From contig NC_080419.1 of NCBI RefSeq assembly GCF_029873635.1, positions 78,538,931 through 78,602,930 on the forward strand: a stretch of 64,000 nt of DNA, read 5' to 3'. How positions within the stretch are numbered: position 1 is the first letter of the stretch; every line of letters begins with the position of its first letter. The translations under genes were made by a program, and so were the position numbers. The notes below the pieces were generated by a model. That model was not told the origin of the DNA. It saw nothing but the letters and a program-made list of their open reading frames with translations, and ran no database searches. This DNA is from Malania oleifera (Eukaryota; Streptophyta; Magnoliopsida; Santalales; Ximeniaceae). Below, piece after piece: positions 39,310-49,357 of this stretch.

Positions 39310-40065
39310 AGTGCTTTCTTCAACTTGTACACTTTATCTTCTTTACCGTTCTTCACATATCCAGGTGGTTGATTGATATAAATCTCTTCTTCTAGAAAAC
39401 CATTCAGAAATGCTGATTTCACGTCCAACTGGTAAATCTTTCATCCATTTTGTGCTAAAAGTGAAATTAGCAATATGATGGTTTCAAGTCTAGCAATCAG
39501 GGCAAAGATTTCTCCATAATCAATCCCTTCTTTATGCTTGTAGCCTTTGGTGACAAGTCTTGCTTTGTATCTCTGAACTTCTCCTTGAGCATTCTTCTTG
39601 GTCTTGTAGACCCATTTCACACCAATAGTTTTGCGACCCTTCAGGAGATTAGTCAATTCCCAAGTCTTGTTCTTCTCAATGGAATGAATCTCCTCATCCA
39701 TCGCTTTTCTCCATTTGTCTTCTTCATTAGCTTCCTCAAAACTAACCAGGTGGTGGCCAATAATAGACAGTATAGAGTAACAAACTCTTCTATTGGTTCT
39801 GTAGTTTTATACAGGTCAGCTAAATTTAGAGCTCCTCTAAGTCTTATGTTTGAGATTTCACATTCTATTGGTGATGGAACTTCATTCCTATGTGATGAAT
39901 CATATGGAGGTGTTTGCAACTTGGGAACTTGTGACTCGATAGCCACTTCTCTTGTCTGTGTAGGTTCTTCTCCTTCAAGCGTCAATTCCGCATCTTTGGA
40001 ACATTCAGCCTGGTCCCATTTCCAAGATTCATTTTCTTTAAAAATGACATCCCGACTATGAAAAA
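39310..40065 (-). pseudogene. Copia-A RT N-terminal half (broken)
   Basis: Minus strand. SRDVIFKENESW (about 40040) begins the RT-proximal region, followed by MDEEIHSIEKNKTWEL (about 39700), IGVKWVYKTKKNAQGE, YKARLVTKGY, and [17 protein letters not shown] (about 39428) through YKLKKAL, where the CACTA element interrupts the KALYGL box. Frameshifts lie near 39440 and 39720. It continues into 20263-19195 after removal of the CACTA element. The first conserved RT Asp ([10 protein letters not shown]) survives. Confidence 0.9.
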
Positions 40066-41216
40066 CGATTAGCATTTAAAATCTAAATATTTTCTCTCAA
40101 GCAAAACTCTCACCTCTACTCCTACTATCTCAAAAACCACTCATACTTACTCTCTTCCATTGCCAAAAGCCCTTGTAAGTTGATTGAGTGATTGTGTTGA
40201 TAGGTTTGTTTTCTCCTTTCGTGAGTGCTTGAATCGATTTTCACGAGAGCATAATCTAAGCATTCTTAGGAGCCTTTTCTAATAAGCCTACCCTAAGAAG
40301 GCTTGTGGTGAACTTCCGAGTATTGCATTCTCATTGCAATATCTTTGGAAGTTTGTATCTGTTTTTGGTTTGCAAAACATTTTCAAACTCACTCAAATAT
40401 CTTGTGATATCTTTATTGTATTATTTGTGAAAAGATATTTGTGTTTGTTACATTAGTTTTTGTGGCAATATTTATTCAAGTATATATCATTTTTTGAATA
40501 CAAAGATTATCTATTTTGCAATCCAAGCATATACATATTCATGTGATTGAGATATTCAACTGATTGATATTCTTGAGGCTTGCTTGGTATTCTGTGTGAA
40601 CACATTTGATTGAAATATTTTGAAATACAGAGACTGTTTTTTATACTTTTACGTACTCACTACACTGATAGAAAATATCTCTGAAGGTTGAACTATTTAG
40701 ACCATACTAAGCTTACATTTTAAATCATCTATAGTGTTTGTGATTATGCACATTTGTGGTACAAATATTCTTTACATGAAAGCACCCTTGTATTGTACCT
40801 TTTGATTGTATATCTGAGAGATTCTAGGCGTGACCTGAGGGGGTGGTAATCCAACCCGGTAAGGATTGGTGTAAAGGTTGAGGCCAGCCCTGTGCTAATT
40901 GACCTGGTTTGTATAGGTGCCACTCCACCCGTTTAAGTGAGCAAGTTATTGTGATAATCCTTGTGTTGGTTAGCCAAGGCGGGGACGTAGGCAATTGGCC
41001 GAACCTCAATAACCTATCTGTGTGTTACCCTGTTCATTACTGCTTTCTAGTGCATGTGTAATTGATTAAACTGCTTTAATTAACTTCTGATATTACTTGC
41101 ACTAGATTGACTATAGGATTGTGAACATACTGCTGTTAGGAGGAACACCTAGGGGATAGAATATTAAAAAAAAAAATACCAATTCACCCCCTCTTGGGAT
41201 CACGATAAAGCTAACA
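40066..41216 (+). mobile_element. 5'-truncated SIRE-like LTR inside Copia-A
   Basis: Aligns throughout with the last part (R-U5) of the Copia-B LTRs: CTCTCAAGCAAAA near 40092, ATAAGCCTACCCTAAGAA, GGCGGGGACGTAGGC near 40978, and the terminus GGATCACGATAAAGCTAACA at 41216. It is clearly more diverged from B's LTRs than those are from each other. The upstream half (U3 with the GGTCGACC array) is absent, and the left edge runs straight into Copia-A sequence (IVFHSRDV on the minus strand) without a clear TSD. So it is a remnant of another family member, not part of Copia-B. Confidence 0.8.
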
Positions 41217-41800
41217 AAAGACTTTCATGTTCATGGGATTGTAGAGTCGATATCCCATGTTGTTATCACCGTATCCAACAAGGATACACTTCTCTCCTTT
41301 ATCATCCAGTTTTTTCCTTCTTGCTTATAGGATCTTGGCGTAGGCTATGGAGCCAAACACCCTTAGATGACTCACAATGGGCTTGTGAGTACTTCAGGCT
41401 TCATGTGGTGTCTTTGTATCAAGACTCTTTGTAGGACACTGATTGACCAGATAGACTGCACATGACACTGCTTTTTCCCAAAAACTCTTGGGCACATTCT
41501 TATTCTTTAACATGCTCTTGGGCATGTTAAGGATTGTGCAATTCTTCCTTTCGCCTATACCATTCAACTGGGGAGTGTAGGTCGGTGTAAACTGTGTTTG
41601 AATCCCTTGATGCCTAAGGAATTCCAGGAAAGCATCATCTCTGTATTCTCCTCCTTTGTCTGACCAGAGTGACTTGATGTGGTAGCCACTATGTTTCTCC
41701 ACAAGAGCTTTGAACTCTTTGAACTTGTTGAACACCTCTAACTTCCTTTTCAGGAAGTAGACCCAGGTCTTCCTACTGTAGTCATTAATGAAGGTGAGGA
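41217..41800 (-). pseudogene. Copia-A integrase core (part)
   Basis: Minus strand, from the Copia-B junction leftwards: YSRKTWVYFLKRK, LWSDKGGEYRDDAFLEF (second catalytic Asp region), FTPTYTPQLNGIGERKN (corresponds to PQQNG.ERKN with the catalytic Glu), then SFWEKAVSCAVYLVNQCPT and KLDDKGEKCILVGYGD. One stop follows KTPHEA and another lies in KIL*ARRKK. The gap between the two flanking insertions is only 584 bp. The catalytic Asp and Glu can still be read in this piece, but the gene is broken on both sides. Confidence 0.9.
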
Positions 41801-41805
41801 ATTAT

Positions 41806-43946
41806 TATTGACCTTATAGGTCACACCCTGGTTTGATAATGACAAATACAATTGTATTTAATAAATATCTAGTTCATGTGCAGGTTCATATTAGCATATC
41901 TTCAGTGGCACATGAAAAACTCAAAGACTTGAAGACAATTTCATACTCTTAATTGTAATAGTTTTTAAATGAAATTTGTCTGTAATAGTAATTAGGTTTT
42001 CGGTTTGTAATAAGCTCACACATATCACATGCATGATTTAATTTGTAAGCTCAAATCGAACCATAGAAAGACCTTAGGATGAACCTTCGGTCGACCAACA
42101 CCGGACTTTTTCGGTGATTTCAAATTGGACCCCAAGTGACCTTAGGAAACTCACCTTTGCACTTGTATGTAATAGGCACTTGAATAGGGTTTATATGTTA
42201 CAAAAAGGGACCGAAATGCACACTTGGTGCACTTTCGGTCGACGGGCCAAAATAGTTCATTCTTGGCCTGGTCGACCGAAACCAGTCCAGGTCAACTGTT
42301 TGACCCAGGCCCGGTCGACCGAGCCCTTATAGGTCATTTGACCTCGATCGACCGAACCTCCTGGGAGTCAACTCTTTGACCTCTCGGTTGACCGACCAGA
42401 TTTGTACTCCAACTACCTGGTCGATCGAGGGGTCTTGGGAGAATTCCCAACGGCCTGGTCGACCGAGCCCTGTAGTTCAAAAAGGCCCCGGTCGACCGAA
42501 CCTCGAAAATTTGGCAAATCGCCCTCTCCGGTCGACCGAGCCACTCAGTTCAAAATTGCCCTGGTCGACCGAGCTACTTGAGTCCTGGTCGACCGAACCA
42601 GTTCTGGTCGACCGGACCTCTCGGGTTGGTCCTATTTTTACCGCGGTTAATAATTTTTTAAACAGGGTTAAATTGTCTTAAGTGTAATTAAACTTTTCCA
42701 ATAATCCCTAATAAGTCCCCAACGGTCAAAATTTTTAGTATGTCTATATATACTCCTTCATTTGGTGGATTAAGTAGCGATTAACAAAAAGATTAAGAAA
42801 TCCTCTCTCAAGCAAAAATTATTCTATCTTACTCCTCATTGCTTACATCTTTGAAAACCAACTCAAGCTTACCTTCTTCATCCATCCATATTATTTGTAA
42901 GTGTATTGAGTATTGTTATCTAGAGGTTTGCTCTCCATATTGTTGCATAATTGAATCGATCTTTTGAGAGCATAACCTAAGTTTTCTTAGGAGGCTTTGC
43001 CAATAAGCCTACCCTAAGAAAGACTTGTGGTGACATCCCAAGTATTGCATTCTCATTGCAATATCTTAGGAAGTTTGTTTTTGTTTGGGGATTGCAAAAA
43101 CACTTTCAAACATATTCGAATATCTTGTGGAGTTCATATTGATATATTTGTGAAAAGATATTCGTGTGTGTGATATATTAATCTTTGTGGTATTATTTAT
43201 ACAAGTATATACATCATTTGCCAAAAACAAAGATTATTTATTTTGCCATCTAAGCATATACACATTCATATGATTGACACATTCTATTGAGTGATATTAT
43301 TGAGGCTTGTTTAATACTCTGTGTGAAGGCGTTTGATTGAACACTCTAAGATACACGGATTTTTATTGACACTCTCACGTACTCACTACATTGATAGAAA
43401 ACATTTTTGAGAGTTAATCTGCTTAGACCACATTGAGCTTACATTATTAAATCATCTGTGGTGTTTGTGTTTGTGCGCATTTTGTGGTATAAATCTGCTT
43501 TACGTGAAAGCACTCTTGTATTGTACCTTTGATTGTATATCTGAGTGATTCCAGGCGTGGCCTGAGGGGGCGGTAATCCAGCCCGGTAAGGATTGGTGTA
43601 AAGGTTGAGGTCAGCCCTATGGTAATTTGACCTGGTTTGTATAGGTGCCGCTCCACCCGTTTAAGTAAGCAAGTTATTGTGATAATCCTTGTGCTGGTTA
43701 GCCAAGGCGGGGACGTAGGCAGTTGGCCGAACCTCGATAACATATCTGCGTGTCATTTGCTCTTTACTGCTTTCTGGTGCTTGTATGGTTGTTTAGATTG
43801 CTTTACTAAATTCCTGGTACTTTTACATTACTTGCACTAGATTGACCCTAGGCTTGTGAACATACTGCTGTTAGGAGGAATACCTAGGAGATGAAATTTA
43901 AAAATACCAATTCAGCCCCCCTCTTGGGATCACGGTAAAGCTAACA
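41806..43946 (+). repeat. 5' LTR of Copia-B
   Basis: Starts TATTGACCTTATAGG (G to A change at the second base relative to the 3' LTR) and ends TAAAGCTAACA. The U3 array of GGTCGACCGA is at 42089-42615. TATA-like CTATATATACTCC at about 42743-42756. Confidence 0.95.
42089..42615. promoter_or_regulatory. Array of GGTCGACC palindromes in the Copia-B U3
   Basis: About 13 copies of GGTCGACCGA or one-base variants are spaced irregularly over 527 bp, about 130 bp before the TATA-like box. The core GGTCGACC is an 8-bp palindrome. The right LTR has about 12 copies (49643-50150). The position suggests enhancer-type binding sites. That role is inference. Confidence 0.7.
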
Positions 43947-43948
43947 AT

Positions 43949-43964
43949 TGGTATCAGAGTCACG
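43949..43964 (+). other. Primer binding site of Copia-B (initiator Met tRNA)
   Basis: TGGTATCAGAGTCACG begins 2 nt after the 5' LTR end (ATT overlap at 43947-43949). TGGTATCAGAG is complementary to the 3' end of plant initiator methionine tRNA. Confidence 0.92.
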
Positions 43965-44002
43965 TGGCATAGACTAATTGTTATTTTGCACAAAGATCAC
44001 AT

Positions 44003-45682
44003 ATGGCTCATAGCTCCATGACCCCTTTCCCTGAGGGACCATCTTCCACACGACCTCCTATTTTCAACGGAGTTAATTACACCTTCTGGAAACAGAGGAT
44101 GCGCATCTACCTTCAGAATACTGATTGGAAGGTGTGGAGGATTGTCTCTAAGGGAAATTATGTCCCTATGAGAATTGAGGGTGCAGCTAGGGTTCCTAAG
44201 ACTGAGGATGAATATGATGATGATGACATGAAAGCTGTTAGTCTTAATGCCACTGCCATGAATATTTTATATTGCAGTCTTGATGTAAATGAATTTAACA
44301 GGATTATGGCATGTTCAACTGCAAAAGAAATATGGGATAAGTTAGAGGTCACATATGAGGGTACTAGAGATGTGAAAGACAGTAGGATAGATATGTTGAC
44401 CAGTGAGTATGAGGCCTTTAGGATGAATGTAGGTGAGTCCATTCAGAGCATGTACACTAGATTCACACACATCATAAACTCACTCCATGCATTAGGAAAG
44501 ACCTATCCTACATATGAGATGATTAGGAAGATTCTTAGAGGCTTACCTCCTGTTTGGGAAGCTAAGGCTACGACCATTGCTGAGGGTAGAGACCTTAAGG
44601 CCTTGAGCTTAGACGAACTGATAGGCTCCTTGATTACTTATGAACTGTCCATAAATGAAAGACTTAATGAGCATAACAGGGCTAAGAAGGTGACTGCACT
44701 AAAAGCATCTAATGACACATCTAGTGAGTATAGTGAATCTAACACTAATGAGGAAATGGCCATGCTAACCAAAAGGTTTAGTAGATTTTTTAGGAAGAAC
44801 AGGAAGTCGTTTAAAAAATATAGAGACTCCACTAATGAGAAGGGAGAGTCTAGTAAAAGAAAGGAAAAATCAAATGCTCCTACATGCTACAACTGCAACA
44901 AAGTGGGGCACATCAAACCTGACTGCCCACTACTGAAAAAGGAGGCTAAGAAAAAGAAGAGAGCCATGAAAGCCGGAACTTCATGGGACCAATTCAGTAG
45001 CAGCGACTCGGATTCAGATCATAGTGACACGGAGGTCGCTAATCTGTGCTTAATGGCACACGGGGATGAGGTATTGTCTTCTAGTTCATCATCTTCTTAT
45101 TATTCATCTGATGATTGTGATTCAGACAGCATGCCTACATTTAGAGAATTGCAATTTGAATATATTCGTGTTTCAAAATTGCTAGGCAAAATGACCAAAG
45201 AGAAAAATGATTTGAAAAAGAAATGTGAAAATTGGTCAAAATTGTTTAACATGGCAAAAACTTCTCATGCATCTATCTTAAAAGAAAAAGATACCACTAT
45301 TGCTGAGCTTGAGAGTAAATTGGAGGATAGCTCCAAAATCATTTTTAAATTCACAAAGGGCAAAGAAAATTTTGAAAAATTACTTGGTGCTCAAAGAAAT
45401 TCCTTAAGTAAAGAGGGTCTTGGTTTTAATGGCATCGAAAATATTAGACGACCTAATCTTTACTTAGGACATTTTACACGTGAGTCAAAATCTCATATCC
45501 CTCCTAAAGAACCTAAGTGTAGATTGATATGTTTTAAATGCAAACAGATTGGTCACATTCAATTTGATTGTCCACTTAGGAATAAGCATGCTAAAATTAG
45601 GAAGGTATGGGTAGTTAAAGGAGACCCTGCTACTAACCCCCATGGACCTAATAAAATTTGGGGACCAACATCAGTCACTTAG
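44003..45682 (+). CDS. Copia-B gag polyprotein
   Basis: Gag forms the virus-like particle in the cytoplasm and packages element RNA. ATG 44003 is the first after the PBS and gives 559 codons, uninterrupted. Residues 1-220 form the capsid-like UBN2 region (FNGVNYTFWKQRM, EIWDKLEVTYEGT, DELIGSLITYEL). A zinc knuckle CYNCNKVGHIKPDC is at about 295-308. Then come an acidic Ser/Asp stretch, a heptad-rich, coiled-coil-like segment (about 390-460), and a second knuckle CFKCKQIGHIQFDC at about 510-523. Both knuckles match CX2CX4HX4C. The frame closes with TAG at 45680-45682 and pol continues in the same frame, so a Gag-Pol product would need readthrough, or the stop is a mutation. No other lesion is seen in gag. 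Confidence 0.9.
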   Translation: MAHSSMTPFPEGPSSTRPPIFNGVNYTFWKQRMRIYLQNTDWKVWRIVSKGNYVPMRIEGAARVPKTEDEYDDDDMKAVSLNATAMNILYCSLDVNEFNRIMACSTAKEIWDKLEVTYEGTRDVKDSRIDMLTSEYEAFRMNVGESIQSMYTRFTHIINSLHALGKTYPTYEMIRKILRGLPPVWEAKATTIAEGRDLKALSLDELIGSLITYELSINERLNEHNRAKKVTALKASNDTSSEYSESNTNEEMAMLTKRFSRFFRKNRKSFKKYRDSTNEKGESSKRKEKSNAPTCYNCNKVGHIKPDCPLLKKEAKKKKRAMKAGTSWDQFSSSDSDSDHSDTEVANLCLMAHGDEVLSSSSSSSYYSSDDCDSDSMPTFRELQFEYIRVSKLLGKMTKEKNDLKKKCENWSKLFNMAKTSHASILKEKDTTIAELESKLEDSSKIIFKFTKGKENFEKLLGAQRNSLSKEGLGFNGIENIRRPNLYLGHFTRESKSHIPPKEPKCRLICFKCKQIGHIQFDCPLRNKHAKIRKVWVVKGDPATNPHGPNKIWGPTSVT

Positions 45683-48600
45683 CTTATTTTGCAGGTATGC
45701 CTAAGATCATCCTCATCCAAGGACCGATGGTACTTAGATAGTGGGTGCTCACGACACATGACCGGTGACAAGGGAAAATTCACTTCAATTGTTCCCAAGG
45801 ATGGAGGCTACGTGACATTTGGCGACAATGCCAAAGGACGCATCATCGGGGTAGGTAAGTTTGGTAAGGATTCCTCTCCTACTATTGATAATGTTATGTT
45901 GGTTGATGGATTGAAACATAATCTACTTAGCATAAGTCAATTGTGTGATATAGGATATAAAGTATCATTTGAAAATGACAAATGCATAGTAGAAAATAAA
46001 ACGGACCACAAAGTGCTTTTTATTGCTGAGAGACATGAAAATGTTTATACTACATCTCTTGATAATTTAGCTTCACAACAAGTAACATGTTTTTCTGCTA
46101 TAAATGAAGCTAGTTGGTTGTGGCATAGGCGTTTGGGGCATGCTAGCATGGACTTGTTGTCTAAACTTGTTAGAAAAGAATTGGTTAAAGGTTTGCCTAA
46201 AATGTCTTTTGTGAGGGACAAAATTTGTGATGCATGTCAAATGGGTAAGCAAACAAAGTCTAGTTTTAAGAAAAAGAAATTCATATATACTATTAGACCA
46301 TTGGAGTTGCTTCACCTAGATTTATTTGGGCCTAATTCTGTGCAAAGTCTTGGTGGTAAATCTTATGCTTTTGTAATTGTGGATGATTTTTTCTAGATTC
46401 ACATGGGTGTTATTTCTTGCACATAAAAATGAATCATGTGAACATTTCACCAAACTTTGCAGGAGAATTCAGAATGAAAAAGGATATAAAATCACTCACA
46501 TAAGAAGTGATAGAGGCACGGAATTCAAAAATGAAAGCATAGAAAAATATTGTGACTTAGAAGGCATATCTCATAATTTTTCTGCACCTAGGATGCCTCA
46601 ACAAAATAGTGTAGTTGAAAGAAAGAATAGATCACTACAAGAAATGGGAAGAACTATGTTGAATGAGCATAACTTACCTAAATATTTTTGGGCCGAGGCT
46701 ATTAATACTGCATGCTATGTTATGAATAGGGTGTTAATTAGACCATCAATTAATAAAACCCCTTACGAATTGTGGAACAACCATAAGCCTAATATTTCCT
46801 ATTTTCATGTGTTTGGTTGTAAATGCTTTGTGCTTAGAGATAATGAGCATCTAGGAAAATTTGACTCTAAATCTGATGAAGGCATCTTCCTAGGTTATGC
46901 ACTTAATAGTAAAGCATATAGGGTTTTCAATAAAAGAACTTTTACTATGATTGAATCTATTCATGTTGTATTTGATGAGTCTAATCCATTTTCTAATAAA
47001 GATGATGAAGATTATATTGATGTTAGAAAATGCTTAGACAAAATGTCCATTGAAAATAATGCAAGTGAAAATCAAGAAGCAAACGAAAAATCACTTGAAG
47101 ATAATGAAAATGGAAATCAAGAGTTGCCTAGAGATTGGAAATACATTAGAAGTCATCCTAAAGATCAAATCATAGGCGAACCATCCCGTGGAGTAGCCAC
47201 AAGATCATCATTGAGAAATATAGTAAATCACTCCGCTTTCTTATCCCAAAAAGAACCTAAAAATATTAAAGAAGCCATAGAAGATGAATCTTGGGTAATG
47301 TCCATGCAAGAAGAACTTAATCAATTTGAAAGAAGCAAAGTGTGGACCTTAGTTCCAAGGTCTAATGAGCACACCATCATTGAACTAAATGGGTGTATAG
47401 AAATAAGAAAGATGAAAATGGGGTAGTAACTAGGAACAAAGCTAGACTAGTTGCCCAAGGGTATAACCAATAGGAAGGGATTGATTTTGATGAAACATAT
47501 GCTCCTGTTGCTAGATTAGAAGCCATTCGTATGCTACTTGCCTTTGCCGCTTTTAAAAATTTTAAATTGTTTCAAATGGATGTTAAAAGCGCATTTCTAA
47601 ATGGCTACATCAATGAAGAGGTATATGTAGAACAACCACCCGGTTTTGAGAATCATAAATATCCCGATCATGTTTACCGGTTGTCTAAAGCCCTGTATGG
47701 ATTGAAACAAGCTCCTAGAGCTTGGTATGAGAGGCTTAGTGGTTTCCTATTAGAAAATGAGTTTACCCGTGGCAAAATTGACACTACACTTTTCATCAAG
47801 TCCAAAAATGATGATATGCTCATTGTTCAAATCTATGTGGACGATATTATTTTTGGAGCAACCAATGATGAGTTGTGTAATGAGTTTGCCAAATGCATGC
47901 AAAGTGAGTTTGAAATGAGCATGATGGGTGAACTTAGTTTCTTCTTAGGTCTACAAATTAAGCAAGCTAATCATGGAACTTTCATATGCCAATCTAAATA
48001 CATTAGGGACTTGCTAAAGAAATTTAATATGGAAGATTGTAAAATCCTTGGCACACCTATGAACTCTTCCATAAAGCTTGATAAAGATGAGCAAGGAATC
48101 CCTGTTGATGTAAAATTATATCGTGGCATGATTGGAAGTCTCCTATATCTCACTGCTAGTAGGCCTGACATTATGTTTAGTGTGTGCATGTGTGCTAGAT
48201 TTCAGGCTGACCCTAAGGAATCCCATCTGAAAGCTGTTAAACGAATTCTTAGGTATCTAGTTGGAACTATAGAGTTAGGACTCTGGTACCCTAAGCATAC
48301 TATCTTTGAGATTGTTAGTTACACTGATGCTGACTTTGCCGGTAGTAAGGTTGATAGAAAAAGCACTAGCGGCACTTGTCATTACTTAGGACAATCTCTT
48401 GTTTCTTGGTTTTCTAAGAAACAAAACTCAGTTGCCTTATCCACCGCCGAAGCTGAATATATTGCAGTTGGAAGTTGTTGTGCCCAAACTCTTTATATGA
48501 AACAACAACTTGTGGATTTTGGATTGCACTATGAAACAATACCGATTAAATGTGATAATACTAGTGCAATCAACATCTCCAAAAATTCTATCTCACATTC

Positions 48601-48787
48601 ACGAACTAAACACATTGAGATTAGACATCATTTTCTTCGTGATAATGTGCAAAAAGGAGATGTGGCTCTTGAGTTTGTATGCACAAATGAACAGTGGGCT
48701 GATATATTCACTAAGCCACTACCTGAGGATAGATTCATACAAATTAGACGTGAGTTAGGCTTAATGCATAGTAGAGAAGCTTCCTAA
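45683..48787 (+). pseudogene. Copia-B pol: protease, integrase, RT, RNase H, with three lesions
   Basis: Frame 1 (45683-46395): protease WYLDSGCSRHM with intact D-S-G, GAG-pre-integrase LWHRRLGHASMD, zinc-binding CDACQMGKQ and HLDLFGP (first integrase Asp). A T-run of six at 46387-46392 has one T too many and shifts the frame. Frame 2 (46393-47426): RSDRGTEFKN (second Asp), PQQNSVVERKN (Glu), then the linker to RT; a base is missing near 47382. Frame 3 to 48787: stop TAG at 47471-47473, then [28 protein letters not shown], the catalytic IYVDDIIFG, and RNase H with SYTDADFAGS, LSTAEAEYIAV, TKHIEIRHHF and DIFTKPL. All catalytic residues seen are intact, so the element died recently or the lesions are sequencing errors. 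I give no repaired sequence. Confidence 0.92.
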
Positions 48788-49343
48788 ACTAAAATGCCTC
48801 ATAACTTGCATAATTTTAGGGGGAGCCCTCTTATGCGAACTTTTCAAGTCTTAGCAACTGATCTTATTGTTGATTTATCTTTTTTCTTGAGATATTGTGA
48901 AAATTGGTTGTTGATTGGGTGCTTATGTCATACGTTCATTTATTGCATGTTCATATTGACTATTATCTATGATTGCATCATTGTCCAATTCATGGCCATT
49001 TTGACAGTTTATTTATTGTATTGGACCATACTGAACTGTTTGAGTAGTTGTGGATAAACTGTTAGGAAATATAAACTCAAAACAGGTTACACTTATACAG
49101 GTTTACTTTTGGAAGGTCCTAGTTACAAACGGCACTCTGCCGAAATTTTTCAAAATCCATTTCCAAAATTATTCTCGTATAAATGTACTTAACAACCCAT
49201 GCCTAGACCTTTAATTCCGATGACCCTTTTTTCCGTTGCCAAAAGGGGGAGATGGAAAGAGAGGCAAATTCGATGCATCTTGTGAGGGGGAGCCTTCTTA
49301 GGGCTTAACCCCTATAGTTTTGCCAATCGGGTTTGTCATCATC
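48788..49343 (+). other. Copia-B spacer between pol and the 3' LTR
   Basis: No envelope-like ORF is recognised, only a short frame (48794-49057). Several GGGGGAG blocks (48821, 49246, 49289) precede the polypurine tract proper, so internal polypurine tracts are possible. Confidence 0.55.
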
Positions 49344-49357
49344 AAAAAGGGGGAGAA
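49344..49357 (+). other. Polypurine tract of Copia-B
   Basis: AAAAAGGGGGAGAA directly before the 3' LTR start TGTTGACC at 49358. Confidence 0.88.

Noticed and set aside
42114-42681. Plus-strand ORFs with repeated RPGRP and STEP words in the Copia-B LTR (also 49665-50118)
   Set aside because: They are translations of the GGTCGACC array in U3, upstream of the transcription start; not a protein.
43447-43743. Minus-strand 98-codon ORF, repeated at 50982-51278 and partly at 40824-41009
   Set aside because: It occurs in every copy only because the LTR sequence is repeated; it is antisense in R-U5 and has no recognisable domain.
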